From contig NZ_FWWR01000009.1 of NCBI RefSeq assembly GCF_900176115.1, positions 806,001-870,000 of the forward strand: 64,000 bases of DNA, given 5' to 3'. Every line of letters begins with the position of its first letter. The first letter of the stretch is position 1. This document shows, one piece after another, positions 5,891 through 15,007 of the stretch. Source of the DNA: Peptoniphilus asaccharolyticus DSM 20463 (lineage in GTDB: Bacteria > Bacillota > Clostridia > Tissierellales > Peptoniphilaceae). A program made the translations under genes and the position numbers. The notes beneath the pieces were generated by a model. The model had not been told where the DNA came from, ran no database searches, and saw only the letters and a list, made by a program, of their open reading frames with translations.

Positions 5891-7705
5891 TTGAAATTAT
5901 CATCAGAACAAAAAAAAGCCATTGAACACAAAACAGGCCCTGCTCTTACCCTTGCCGTGCCCGGTTCTGGAAAGACGACAATGCTTTTACACAGGATTTT
6001 AAAACTTATTGATTCAGGAGTTAACCCTTCTGAAATTTTGACCATCACTTTTTCTAAAGCTTCTCAAATGGATATGAAAAATAGATTCGAAAAAATGGAT
6101 ACACCATTTTCTATTAAACCCCATTTTTCTACAATCCATGCTCACGCATACAAGATAATTCGTGACTACTATCGTCTAAAAGGTAGAGATATGCTTTTAA
6201 TAGATGATGGTTCTTCGGGGAAATATGATATTCTTAGAAAATTATATTTTCAAATCAATCACAAAACAGTAGGTGAAGAAACTCTTGAACAAATTATTTC
6301 TAAAATTTCTTATTTCAAAAACTCATTAGAAATTCCCACTGACAAGACTGCTAAAATTATTAATTTCACTAAAATATATAATGCTTATGAAAAATATAAA
6401 GATGAAAATAATCTGATTGATTTTGATGATATGGTTGTAAAAGCTTTAGATGTTTTAAAAACAGAGCCGAATTTAAGAAACAAATATAAAAATATGTATA
6501 AATATGTTCAACTTGATGAGGGACAGGACACTTCTATTTCTCAATTTGAACTCTTAAAATATCTAACCGCTCCAAACCACAACTTATTTATTGTGGCTGA
6601 TGACGACCAATCTATATATGCCTTTAGAGGTGCCAATCCTAATTATCTGCTAAATATAAAAAATGTTTATAAAGATGTAAAACTTTACTATCTACAGTAT
6701 AATTTTCGTTCGTCTAAAAACATAGTTTCAACTTCAAATCTTTTTATTAAAAATAATAAGAATAGGTTTGAAAAGAATATTGTAACAGTGAATGACTATT
6801 TCTCTCCTGTTAATATAATTAAAGTTGAGGACAATAAAGAGCAGTATAAATTTATTAAAAAAACTATGTTAAAATCTCCTGACAAATCCTATGCAGTCAT
6901 ATACAGAAACAATCTTTCTTCTTTAGGATTAGTCGAATACTTCGAAAGAAGCGAGATTGATTTTAATGTAAAGGGAAACAGACTTAAATTTTTTAATCAT
7001 TTTGTAGTTAGAGATGTACTAAACATTATAAATTTTAGTTATAATATGGATGATATAGATTTGTTTTCTGAAATATATTATAAGATAAAAGGTTATATTT
7101 CAAAAAAACATATTTTATTTTTGAAAAAGAGTTATTCTAAAAATATACTTCGAGCTTTAATTAATTATCCTGACCTCCCAACATACTATAGAGATAATAT
7201 ATTCTCTCTTATGAATGATTTTAAAAAACTAAAATCTCTTAAAATTCATGAGCAAATAGAATATGTTCTATATTCAATGGGATACGATAATTATTTAAAT
7301 GACTTCGCCAACAAATTTGGATTCAGTTACAACTCTCTTGCGGAGTTTATTCACTATCTAAAATTTATAGCCGAAGGCTCTGAAGATTTAGAAAGCCTTA
7401 TAGGAAGATTAAAACATTTAGAAACTCTCCTTTCAAAACCAACTGTAAAAAATTCCAACTTAACACTCTCAACTATCCATTCCGTAAAAGGATTGGAGTT
7501 TGATTGCGTCTTTGTTGTTGATATTGTAGATGGAGTCATACCATCTAACCAAAGTACAAATGAACTAGATTCAGAAGAAGAACGCAGATTATTTTATGTT
7601 GCTATGACAAGAGCTAAGGAATCTCTATATCTCTTAACTCCCAAAACGCATAATTCTCAAGCTGTATTGAGTTCGCCATTTATTAATGAAATTTCAAAAT
7701 ACTGA
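5891..7705 (+). CDS. UvrD/Rep-family ATP-dependent DNA helicase, 604 aa
   Basis: Superfamily 1A 3'-5' helicase used in DNA repair. Motifs in order: I PGSGKTT (residues 24-30), Ia around TITFSKASQMDM, II LDEGQD (about 213), III DDDQSIYAFRGA (about 238), V STIHSVKGLEFD, VI RRLFYVAMTRAKESLYL near the end. At 604 aa it is shorter than PcrA/UvrD (about 720), mainly lacking the C-terminal tail. TTG 5891 follows AAGGGGG at 9 bases. mgtE starts 11 bases after the stop with its own GGAGG, so the two are probably co-transcribed. Confidence 0.9.
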   Translation: MKLSSEQKKAIEHKTGPALTLAVPGSGKTTMLLHRILKLIDSGVNPSEILTITFSKASQMDMKNRFEKMDTPFSIKPHFSTIHAHAYKIIRDYYRLKGRDMLLIDDGSSGKYDILRKLYFQINHKTVGEETLEQIISKISYFKNSLEIPTDKTAKIINFTKIYNAYEKYKDENNLIDFDDMVVKALDVLKTEPNLRNKYKNMYKYVQLDEGQDTSISQFELLKYLTAPNHNLFIVADDDQSIYAFRGANPNYLLNIKNVYKDVKLYYLQYNFRSSKNIVSTSNLFIKNNKNRFEKNIVTVNDYFSPVNIIKVEDNKEQYKFIKKTMLKSPDKSYAVIYRNNLSSLGLVEYFERSEIDFNVKGNRLKFFNHFVVRDVLNIINFSYNMDDIDLFSEIYYKIKGYISKKHILFLKKSYSKNILRALINYPDLPTYYRDNIFSLMNDFKKLKSLKIHEQIEYVLYSMGYDNYLNDFANKFGFSYNSLAEFIHYLKFIAEGSEDLESLIGRLKHLETLLSKPTVKNSNLTLSTIHSVKGLEFDCVFVVDIVDGVIPSNQSTNELDSEEERRLFYVAMTRAKESLYLLTPKTHNSQAVLSSPFINEISKY

Positions 7706-7716
7706 GGAGGTGTCTT

Positions 7717-9078
7717 ATGGAAATAGATATGGACATGGAAAAAGAAATAATCCAGAGAATAGAAAACATAGTATCATCAAATGACGCAGAAGGTGCTGTT
7801 AATTTATGTAAAGAAGTCCATTATGTAGATATTTGCGAGGCACTAGATGAAATGGAAGATGACCAAGTTAGAACATTTGTAAAGTTACTACCTTTTGAAG
7901 ATGTAGCCGGTCTGTTGGAGAGTAGTTGGGACGATTTCCAATTACTTGTTACTCCATTTTTTACAAATGCCGAGCTTGTAAATATATTTTCTTACATGAC
8001 TAATGCAGACGTAGCCGATTTATTAGGCTTTATCTCAACTTCTCGTCGAAAAGAACTTTTGAGATATATGAAGTCCTCCGACTCAGATATCCTAAAACTT
8101 ATCTTATCTTTTGACGCAGAGAGTTGCGGTGGTATCATGACCACCGAGTTCATCGCTCTAAAAGAAAATCTAACCGTTAGACAAGCTATTACAAAAATCA
8201 AAGAAATCGCACCTACTACAGAAATAATCGATTATCTTTTAATTACAGATAAACTTCATAAGCTACAAGGTATAGTCGATTTACGACAACTTCTCGTGGC
8301 TGATGACACCACTCTTTTAAAAGATTTGTTGGAAGACTTCCCTTTCTATGTGTTTGCAACTGATGACCAGGAAGAAGCTTCTAATATGATTACAAAGTAC
8401 GACTTAGAAATATTACCCGTTGTAAATAAGAGCATGGCTGTGCTGGGTGTTATCACTGCTGATGACATAGTTTCAGTCATTGACCAAGAGTACACAGAAG
8501 ACATCTTGGCAATGGGGGGTGTAAGTCAAGACGAAGAATTTGACTCTGAATTTTTCGAGAGTTTTAAAAATAGAATTCCTTGGCTTATAGTGAATTTATT
8601 TACCGCCTTCTTAGCTGCTGCTGTTGTTGGGATGTTCTCAAACACCATAGAAGCAGTAGTTGCTCTTTCAGCTGCCATGCCAATTGTAACTGGAATGGGT
8701 GGTAATGCCGGAAACCAAACCCTTGCTATCGTACTGACTTCTTTGGCAAGAGGAGATATGGATTTATTTAAAGACTGGAGATTAATTTTCAAGGAGATTG
8801 GACTTGGTCTTTTAAACGGAGCTATTATAGGTGTCGGAGCTGGTATAATATTGGCTGTTATATATTCAAATCCTTTCTTAGGGGTAATTATGTTCTTCTC
8901 AATGATACTGAATATAATCTTAGCCGGTATAACAGGTTTCTTAATACCACTTGTCTTAGATAAAATAAATATCGACCCTGCTGTTGCATCGTCAATATTT
9001 TTAACAACTTTTACAGATACATGCGGATTTTTTATATTCTTAGGTCTTGCATCTGTATTCCTCACAAAATTAATATAA
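7717..9078 (+). CDS. mgtE: MgtE magnesium transporter, 453 aa
   Basis: Mg2+ channel of the inner membrane. The cytosolic N-domain (about 1-130) is followed by two CBS repeats (about 135-260; FDAESCGGIMTTEFIAL… and ASNMITKYDLEILPVV) that sense Mg2+, a connecting helix, and five membrane helices (about 285-452). The conserved pore segment PIVTGMGGNAGNQTLAIV is intact, and the last TM region contains an acidic Asp (TTFTDTCGFFIFLGL). The length is typical. It lies 11 bases after the helicase with AGGAGGTG before the ATG; no M-box fits in that gap, so control by Mg2+ is likely at the protein level. Confidence 0.95.
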   Translation: MEIDMDMEKEIIQRIENIVSSNDAEGAVNLCKEVHYVDICEALDEMEDDQVRTFVKLLPFEDVAGLLESSWDDFQLLVTPFFTNAELVNIFSYMTNADVADLLGFISTSRRKELLRYMKSSDSDILKLILSFDAESCGGIMTTEFIALKENLTVRQAITKIKEIAPTTEIIDYLLITDKLHKLQGIVDLRQLLVADDTTLLKDLLEDFPFYVFATDDQEEASNMITKYDLEILPVVNKSMAVLGVITADDIVSVIDQEYTEDILAMGGVSQDEEFDSEFFESFKNRIPWLIVNLFTAFLAAAVVGMFSNTIEAVVALSAAMPIVTGMGGNAGNQTLAIVLTSLARGDMDLFKDWRLIFKEIGLGLLNGAIIGVGAGIILAVIYSNPFLGVIMFFSMILNIILAGITGFLIPLVLDKINIDPAVASSIFLTTFTDTCGFFIFLGLASVFLTKLI

Positions 9079-9105
9079 CCTCGGATTTCTCCGAGGTCTT
9101 TTTTA
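9078..9105 (+). terminator. Terminator after mgtE
   Basis: ACCTCGG (9078-9084) pairs with CCGAGGT (9091-9097), followed by CTTTTTTATTTT. It lies in the gap between mgtE and the convergent acetyltransferase gene. Confidence 0.85.
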
Positions 9106-9597
9106 TTTTATAAGCTTTTCATACGCTAAACGTGGCGCTCCATTATAAAGATATACTATCCCACAATTTGTATATCCGCTCTTCGCAAGAGTTTTTTGCA
9201 TCGCCATATTGTCCTTATGTGTATCAACTCTTACAGAATCTTTACCATTTTCTTTAGCCAGCTTTTCTATTTCATCAAACATTTTATTTGTATAGCCTTT
9301 GCCACTTTTAGAAATTTGGGTTGTAACTCTATGAATTGCATAGTAGCTACCATCACTCAACCATTTACCTTCATAGATTTTATTATAGTCAGGGTCATGG
9401 TCCATGTGTAGTGCAGTTGAAACTATTTCTTCTTCATCTTCTAACACATAAATTTTTTCTATGTTCTCTAAAGATGCCACTGGCAAATTTACCCCTTGCC
9501 ATTGATCTACTCCACGTTCATTTAAAGTTTTTGAACCGGCTCTATACATTTCATTTATTATTTCAATTTCATCAATTTTCGCTTTTCTATACTCCAT
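9103..9597 (-). CDS. GNAT-family N-acetyltransferase, 164 aa
   Basis: Acetyl-CoA-dependent acetyltransferase of unknown substrate. The fold signature is clear: N-terminal strand-helix (YRKAKIDEIEIINEMYRAG), motif A with the pyrophosphate loop (TTQISKSGKGYTNKMFDEIEKLA, about 92-115; shown in part), then VRVDTHKDNMAMQKTLAKSGY typical of motif B, where Asn and Tyr contact the CoA end. Cytosolic, no extra domains. Convergent with mgtE, so it has its own promoter. Confidence 0.85.
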   Translation of the reverse strand: MEYRKAKIDEIEIINEMYRAGSKTLNERGVDQWQGVNLPVASLENIEKIYVLEDEEEIVSTALHMDHDPDYNKIYEGKWLSDGSYYAIHRVTTQISKSGKGYTNKMFDEIEKLAKENGKDSVRVDTHKDNMAMQKTLAKSGYTNCGIVYLYNGAPRLAYEKLIK

Positions 9598-9663
9598 AAA
9601 CTCTCCTACTTATTTTTATTAATAATAAATATACAATGGATTGGTTGAAAAGTAAAAGTAAAT

Positions 9664-11721
9664 TTATGAATTCAAAGCTCTCATTGAATTAAAAATTGCA
9701 ATTATAGTAACTCCTACATCAGCAAACACTGCCGCCCACATACTTGCAACCCCAAAGAAACCTAAAATTAAAACAGCAAATTTCACAAGTAATGCGAAAG
9801 TTATATTCTGTTTTACTATGCTATTTGTCTTTTTAGAAATTTTCATACCTTTTATAATTTTAGAAATTTCATCAGTCATAAGCACTACATCCGCAGACTC
9901 TATCGCTATGTCAGAACCTATACTTCCCATGGCTATACCTATATCAGCTCTCGCAAGCACAGGAGCATCGTTCACGCCATCTCCAACAAAGGCAACCTTT
10001 CCACTTGAATTCATATTCTCTTCAAGCAATCTAACTTTATCAGCTGGCAACAGCTCGCCATAGAAATTGTCTATTCCAAGTTCATTTGCAACTTCTCTTA
10101 CATTCTCTATCTTATCCCCTGACAATAGAGTTAAATTTATTCCCTGTGCGTTTAGCTTCTGTAAATCATCCGCCACACCATTTTTCAAAGTGTCCTCAAC
10201 AACTAAATATCCAAGCACCTCATCATCTTCAGCCACATAAACTACAACTCCATTTTCATTTGCTGATAAATTTCCACCATATCTATTTAATAACTTATCA
10301 CTTCCAACCAACACTCTTTTATTATCATAAGTGTATTCAATTCCCTGTCCGGCTATCTCTCTTAATTCTTCAACTTCTACAGCCTTACCACTATATGCCG
10401 ACACTATTGCTCTTGCTATTGGATGATTTGAATTTCTCTCTGCAGAATACGCAAGCTTTAAAATATCTTCTTCAGTTCCTTTTTTGCTCACCACTTTAGT
10501 CACAGTGAACATACCTTTTGTTAGAGTTCCTGTCTTGTCGAAAAACAATTGATTTATATTTGCCAACGCTTCAAGATAATTTCCACCTTTTACAAAAATT
10601 CCCTCTTTAGAAGCTGCTCCTATACCTGCAAACACTCCAAGTGGCACAGATAGTACAAAAGCACATGGACAAGAAACTACTAAAAATGTACAAGCTCTAA
10701 AAAGAGCATCTTTCCATTCAAGAATTCCAACTATAGGAGAAAGTGCCATCAAAATAGCTATTCCTACCACTATCGGAGTATAAATCCTTGAAAATCTTGT
10801 AATCAATCTCTCTGTATCACTCTTTCTTGATGATGCATTCTCTACCATATCCACTATCTTGGCTATAGTTGTATTTTCATAAGTTGAATGTACTCTTATT
10901 TTTAAAAGAGATGTTGTATTTAAGCAACCTGAAACTACATTGTCGCCAACATCTACAAACCTAGGTAGTGACTCTCCTGAAATCATAGACGTATCAAGAT
11001 TTGAACTTCCCTCTATAACTTCACCATCCAAAGGAATTTTTTCACCCGGTTTTACAACTATCACATCACCTATTGAAATATCACTTGGAGATACTCTTAC
11101 CAGCTCTCCGTTAGATTCTATATTTGCATATTCAGGTTTTAATTTTAAAGCTGATTGGATTGAATCCCTCGATTTATCCACTGCTCTATCTTGGAAAAAT
11201 TCTCCAACACTATAAAATAGCATAACTGCTATACCTTCTGGATATTCTCCAATGACAAAAGCTCCGATTGACGCAATGCTCATCAAAAATTCTTCATCTA
11301 AAAAATCACCTGTCTTTATCTTTTTTAACGCAGAGAATATAACTTCATATCCCGCTACAAGATACAACAGTAAAAACACAAAAAATTTATATTTATGCTC
11401 AACACTTATATTTAAAATTAAACCCAAAAATACAAAGGCAGATTTTATAATCTCTGCATAGCTGTTTTCAGTTTGAAATTCCTCATCCATACTAAGAGTT
11501 TCAACTCCAGGTTCAGTCTCATCAACTATCTCTTTCACATTCTTTATCAACTTATCTCTATCCAAATTCTCTTCTAAACCCAAAGTGAATATTTGATTCG
11601 ATAAATTGAATTCAGCTGTTGCAACACCTTTTAGTTTTCTAGTCTTATCTTCTATTTTCGCAGCACAATTTGCACAGTTAAGACCTTTCAATTTAATTTT
11701 ATATTCAAAATTTTTCTCCAT
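9664..11721 (-). CDS. cadA: P1B-type heavy-metal-exporting ATPase (CadA/ZntA-like), 685 aa
   Basis: Inner-membrane pump that exports Zn2+/Cd2+/Pb2+-type cations with ATP. One N-terminal HMA domain has GLNCANCAAKIE (CxxC at 16-19). The membrane part follows with TGES-type actuator motif SGESLPRF, the metal-binding SCPCAFVLSVP, then DKTGTLTKG (phosphorylated Asp), the HP locus SNHPIARAI, and GDGVNDAPVLARADIGIAMG. The length is slightly below CadA (about 710-730). Cys-Pro-Cys with this architecture is typical for Zn/Cd or Cu; the C-terminal membrane region MWAAVFADVGVTIIAIFN fits Zn/Cd better. It stands alone, with an ArsR-type operator-like repeat in its leader. Confidence 0.92.
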   Translation of the reverse strand: MEKNFEYKIKLKGLNCANCAAKIEDKTRKLKGVATAEFNLSNQIFTLGLEENLDRDKLIKNVKEIVDETEPGVETLSMDEEFQTENSYAEIIKSAFVFLGLILNISVEHKYKFFVFLLLYLVAGYEVIFSALKKIKTGDFLDEEFLMSIASIGAFVIGEYPEGIAVMLFYSVGEFFQDRAVDKSRDSIQSALKLKPEYANIESNGELVRVSPSDISIGDVIVVKPGEKIPLDGEVIEGSSNLDTSMISGESLPRFVDVGDNVVSGCLNTTSLLKIRVHSTYENTTIAKIVDMVENASSRKSDTERLITRFSRIYTPIVVGIAILMALSPIVGILEWKDALFRACTFLVVSCPCAFVLSVPLGVFAGIGAASKEGIFVKGGNYLEALANINQLFFDKTGTLTKGMFTVTKVVSKKGTEEDILKLAYSAERNSNHPIARAIVSAYSGKAVEVEELREIAGQGIEYTYDNKRVLVGSDKLLNRYGGNLSANENGVVVYVAEDDEVLGYLVVEDTLKNGVADDLQKLNAQGINLTLLSGDKIENVREVANELGIDNFYGELLPADKVRLLEENMNSSGKVAFVGDGVNDAPVLARADIGIAMGSIGSDIAIESADVVLMTDEISKIIKGMKISKKTNSIVKQNITFALLVKFAVLILGFFGVASMWAAVFADVGVTIIAIFNSMRALNS

Positions 11722-11738
11722 AACCCCTCCTATGAACC

Positions 11739-11797
11739 TATGAAAATCTATTCATATATACTAACTTCATTTTATTCTTATAATCTTCGATAGTCAA
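11739..11797 (-). promoter_or_regulatory. cadA promoter with candidate metal-repressor operator
   Basis: On the minus strand TTGACT (11797-11792) and TAAAAT (11774-11769) are spaced 17 bases. Downstream, the imperfect palindrome TATGAATAGATTTTCATA (11756-11739) resembles ArsR/SmtB-family operators (ATGAA-N-TTCAT). No arsR-type gene lies in the window, so the regulator would act from elsewhere. Confidence 0.45.
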
Positions 11798-11818
11798 TAT
11801 TAATTTTAAATACAAACA

Positions 11819-11846
11819 AAAAAATCCTATGGATTTCTCCATAGGA
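11819..11846 (-). terminator. Terminator after the GlsB-like gene
   Basis: On the minus strand TCCTATGG (11846-11839) pairs with CCATAGGA (11832-11825), followed by TTTTTTTG. It lies just downstream of the small membrane protein gene. Confidence 0.85.
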
Positions 11847-11859
11847 AATAAAAATTATT

Positions 11860-12102
11860 TTATTTTTTAATACCGCCTAAAATTGCAAGTAATATAACCG
11901 CTCCTAAAACTGAAAGTAGTATAGAAGTGATGTTAAGCCCTGTTACATCAACGCCTAAAAATTTAGTACCTAAGAACCCTCCAATAAAGGCTCCTATTAT
12001 ACCAACCACTATATTTGCAATAGCTCCCATTTGTTCGTCACGCTTCATTATCTTACTAGCTATCCAGCCAGCTAAAGCTCCTAAAATTAACCAAGCTATC
12101 AT
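11860..12102 (-). CDS. GlsB/YeaQ/YmgE-family stress membrane protein, 80 aa
   Basis: Small protein with three hydrophobic segments: MIAWLILGALAGWIASKI, then IANIVVGIIGAFIGGFLG, then ITSILLSVLGAVILLAIL. This glycine-rich pattern defines the transglycosylase-associated/GlsB family, linked to envelope or acid stress. I moved the start to ATG 12102, which has AAAGGAAG at 8 bases and gives the canonical MIAWLIxG start; the longer frame from 12129 would add nine basic residues. It has its own terminator. Confidence 0.85.
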   Translation of the reverse strand: MIAWLILGALAGWIASKIMKRDEQMGAIANIVVGIIGAFIGGFLGTKFLGVDVTGLNITSILLSVLGAVILLAILGGIKK

Positions 12103-12188
12103 AATTTTTCTTCCTTTCTTCTTCAACAACTTTCTAACTTAAATTATATATACCTCTATATATAATATTTAAACATATTTTGGAAATA

Positions 12189-12827
12189 TTACTTTGAAAC
12201 AAAACTATTATCTTCTACATAAAATCTATATAAATAATCAATTGCCTCCTCAGCATAATCTATTCCAATTCTCCTTGAAGATACGATTTTCAAATCACTC
12301 TCTCCATGAACTATATAAAGCTCATCACTCTTTGTCATATCCATACCATTATAAGAAGTGTCGATAGCCATGGCTTTTGTCAACTTGGCTGGTCCATTGG
12401 TTATGTTTTTTCTTTGATACGAACTTAAATTAATATACTCTTTTCCAAATCTGAAATCTGAAAAAATGTCGATGTTTGAAATTGGTTCAACTCCCCTTAT
12501 GAGTACCGCTTCACCGATAGATTCTTCCCTTGTAACAACATTTAACATATTGTGCATTCCATAAGTAAAATACACATAAGCAAGTCCCGACTCACCATAC
12601 ATCACTTCATTGCGTTTTGTCATTCTTCCAGCATAGGTGTGCGAAGCTTTGTCTTCAAAACCCAAATAAGCTTCCACTTCAACAATCTTAGAAATAAGTG
12701 TGTGACCATTTATCTTCCGTATTAAATATTTGCCGAGTAGCTCTCTCGCCACAACTAAAGTATCTCTCTTATAAAAATCCCTATCTAAAATATTTTCAAT
12801 ATTGATTTCTAAGTGACCATTCATCAT
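12189..12827 (-). CDS. 3-methyladenine DNA glycosylase (AAG/MPG type), about 212 aa
   Basis: Removes alkylated purines from DNA to begin base excision repair. The single Pur_DNA_glyco domain is visible: ARELLGKYLIR, then VEVEAYLGFEDKASHTYAGR with the catalytic Glu and the Tyr-probing region, RNEVMYGESGLAYVYFTYGM, NGPAKLTKAM, and SRRIGI near the C-terminus. Family length (about 190-230) fits. The 5' end overlaps the YkvA-like gene by 32-41 bases; ATG 12827 and 12824 and TTG 12836 are all possible, and the domain begins after any of them. Confidence 0.9.
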   Translation of the reverse strand: MMNGHLEINIENILDRDFYKRDTLVVARELLGKYLIRKINGHTLISKIVEVEAYLGFEDKASHTYAGRMTKRNEVMYGESGLAYVYFTYGMHNMLNVVTREESIGEAVLIRGVEPISNIDIFSDFRFGKEYINLSSYQRKNITNGPAKLTKAMAIDTSYNGMDMTKSDELYIVHGESDLKIVSSRRIGIDYAEEAIDYLYRFYVEDNSFVSK

Positions 12828-13179
12828 ACTTGTCAATTTCCGATTTTATCTTCGCTATAAGATAAGTAAACACACTTATATCATCTAAAAACCCAATTCC
12901 AAGCAACATATCCGGCACTATATCCATAGGGTTAACCAAGTATATAAGAGCCGCTATAATCATTATCATAGATTTTTTGCTAACCCCCTTATATCTCCCA
13001 GACAAAAAATCCTTAGAAAGATTTAATATGGTTATCAAATCTTGTTTAATAGCTGACAAATTTTCATTGCCATTTGACTTATCAACTGCATTTTTTATAA
13101 GCTTACTAAATTTATTTTTATCATTATAAACTACATTAGATGCACTTCTTAGATTTTTAAAAATACTTGAAATGTTTAT
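12796..13179 (-). CDS. YkvA-family (DUF1232) membrane protein, apparent ATA start, about 127 aa
   Basis: The DUF1232 core ALIYLVNPMDIVPDMLLGI-GFLDDISVF is clear: a hydrophobic helix followed by the PxDxxPD and DD motifs. The first ordinary start in frame is TTG 13059, which has no ribosome site, but the frame stays open upstream through a typical N-terminal helical region (INISSIFKNLRSASNVVYND…). AAAGGGG at 13194-13188 lies 8 bases before ATA 13179, and no ATG, GTG or TTG exists between the upstream in-frame stop and 13059. As with the integrase, ATA looks like the start. The role of the family is not established. Confidence 0.75.
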   Translation of the reverse strand: MNISSIFKNLRSASNVVYNDKNKFSKLIKNAVDKSNGNENLSAIKQDLITILNLSKDFLSGRYKGVSKKSMIMIIAALIYLVNPMDIVPDMLLGIGFLDDISVFTYLIAKIKSEIDKYDEWSLRNQY

Positions 13180-13245
13180 AAAATCATCCCCTTTAAATTT
13201 TATGTCTACTTATTACCCAATTATTAAATAATTATCTTAAGATAA

Positions 13246-14883
13246 TTATTTTTGTATAGCCCTTGTTATATTTGGAATCAATTGTTTTTTTCTGGATAAT
13301 AACCCCGGCACTTTAAATGAATTAGAATCAGAAGTTGCTCCGAAAACATCTTTTATACTTTCAACGTATTCTCCCACTACTATCACTTCAGAAATTTCTT
13401 TGAAAATATCTGTCAACATCATTACAAATGTAGCTTCGCCATTTAAAACTCTGACCTCTTCCATTTTCTTCTTGAGTCCATCTTCAATGTTTCCAAGTCC
13501 GTCTAAATTCATTGTAAAAATCTGACACACTCTCACACTTTCATCATCAACTACAAATTTTTTAACATCTCCATTAACCAAATCGTCCATAGATTTATTT
13601 TCAAGTTTTGTTCCTTCTCTGAACATCTCCATGGCAAAATTTTCATGGTCAATTCCTGTTACTTTAGAAAGTCTATCCAACATTCTCTTGTCAGTTTCAG
13701 TTGCAGTTGGAGATTTGAATAATAAAGTATCTGAGATTATAGCTGCACTCAACAATCCAGCTATCTCTCTTGATGGCATTATACCCGCTTCATAATACAT
13801 CTCTGCTACTATTGTACAAGTTGAACCCACTGGCTCATTTCTAAAATATACAGGCTCATCAGTTGCTATGTTAGCTACTCTGTGGTGGTCTATTATCTCT
13901 CTTATAACAGCTGAATCAATATCATCTATAGATTGATTTTTTTCATTATGATCCACTAAAATCAATTGCTTTTTATTTCCCGAAATCAAATGAAATCTGC
14001 CTATTGAGCCGATAACTCTTCCCTTGTTGTCAAGCACAGGATAAGATCTAAATCTGCTCATACCCATAATCTTTTTGACTTCTTCCACAGTGTCCTCTAA
14101 ATCAAAAGTGACTAAATCTTTGTTTGTCATTACATGAGATATAGGTACAGCTTGAGGAAGTAATCTGCCTGCCATAAATGTATTGTAATTTGTAGAGATT
14201 ATTGTTGTGCCAGTTGCTTTGGCCTTTTCTATAACTTCGCCATCAATTTCAAATCCACCGGTTACAATTATCAAGCTAACTTCTCTATCCATCGCATCCA
14301 ATTGAGCATCTTTTCTATCACCTAAGATGATGATATCACCTTTGGAAATCTTATCTCCTATATGCTCCGGACTCATTGCATAGACGGTTATCTTTCCATC
14401 TATGTCCTTTAAAACTTCAGGTTGATAGATAAATTTTCCAGCCAAAACCTCTAATATATTTTGATATGAAGTGTTGCTTCTGCCAAGTATTGAGTCATCC
14501 CAAACATCCATATAAGACATGGTTATATTAGATAAACTTGCAATTCCCAACAATTTTTCATCTTGATCTGTTATAGGAAGAGAGTTCACCCCATTTTCTT
14601 GTATCAATTGAAGTGCTTTATACAGTGAAATACTTTCAGAAACACAATACGCCTTATCCATTTCCAAATCTTTTACTTGAGCTTGGATAGTGTCCTTTAA
14701 TCTCGATGGCTTTACTCCAAAATAATCTAATACAAATTTAGTCTCTTGATTTAATTCTCCAAGTCTAATTGCCTCAACATCAAAGCCTGTCTTCTTTCTC
14801 TTCAATTCTGCATAAGCTATAGCAGCGCATATTGAGTCAGTGTCGGGATTTTTATGCCCTGTAACATAATACTTATCTTTCAT
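13246..14883 (-). CDS. ppaC: Family II manganese-dependent inorganic pyrophosphatase with CBS and DRTGG domains, 545 aa
   Basis: Hydrolyses pyrophosphate to phosphate in the cytosol. The N-terminal DHH segment has GHKNPDTDSICAAIAYAEL (metal ligands His, Asp, Asp). A regulatory insert follows: a CBS pair split by a DRTGG-type domain (about 70-300; NSLPITDQDEKLLGIASL … RFRSYPVLDNKGRVIGSIGR). The catalytic part resumes with LVDHNEKNQS, EIIDHHRV (DHH) and GSTCTIVAE, and ends in DHHA2 with SRKKQLIPNITR. This layout is that of nucleotide-regulated CBS-PPases of clostridia. ATG 14883 has GAAAGGAAA at 4-8 bases and gives the canonical MKDKYYVTGHKN start. Confidence 0.93.
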   Translation of the reverse strand: MKDKYYVTGHKNPDTDSICAAIAYAELKRKKTGFDVEAIRLGELNQETKFVLDYFGVKPSRLKDTIQAQVKDLEMDKAYCVSESISLYKALQLIQENGVNSLPITDQDEKLLGIASLSNITMSYMDVWDDSILGRSNTSYQNILEVLAGKFIYQPEVLKDIDGKITVYAMSPEHIGDKISKGDIIILGDRKDAQLDAMDREVSLIIVTGGFEIDGEVIEKAKATGTTIISTNYNTFMAGRLLPQAVPISHVMTNKDLVTFDLEDTVEEVKKIMGMSRFRSYPVLDNKGRVIGSIGRFHLISGNKKQLILVDHNEKNQSIDDIDSAVIREIIDHHRVANIATDEPVYFRNEPVGSTCTIVAEMYYEAGIMPSREIAGLLSAAIISDTLLFKSPTATETDKRMLDRLSKVTGIDHENFAMEMFREGTKLENKSMDDLVNGDVKKFVVDDESVRVCQIFTMNLDGLGNIEDGLKKKMEEVRVLNGEATFVMMLTDIFKEISEVIVVGEYVESIKDVFGATSDSNSFKVPGLLSRKKQLIPNITRAIQK

Positions 14884-14917
14884 TATTTTCCTTTCTATAA
14901 ACAACTTTTTACCGCAT

Positions 14918-14955
14918 ATAAAAGGCCTACAACTTAAATTTACGTCTGTAGGCCT
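14918..14955 (-). terminator. Terminator between htrA and the pyrophosphatase gene
   Basis: AGGCCTACA (14955-14947 on minus) pairs with TGTAGGCCT (14931-14923) and is followed by TTTATATG. It would end the htrA transcript, although the T tract is short. Confidence 0.65.
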
Positions 14956-15007
14956 CTTCTAACATTGTCAAATAACTATACAAAATAATATCACATTTGT
15001 CAATTTA

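Noticed and set aside
7706-7716. M-box Mg2+ riboswitch before mgtE
   Set aside because: Only 11 bases separate it from the helicase gene; there is no room for the aptamer.
8526-9065. 179-aa frame opposite mgtE
   Set aside because: Shadow of the low-complexity membrane codons of mgtE; the coding strand has clear MgtE motifs.
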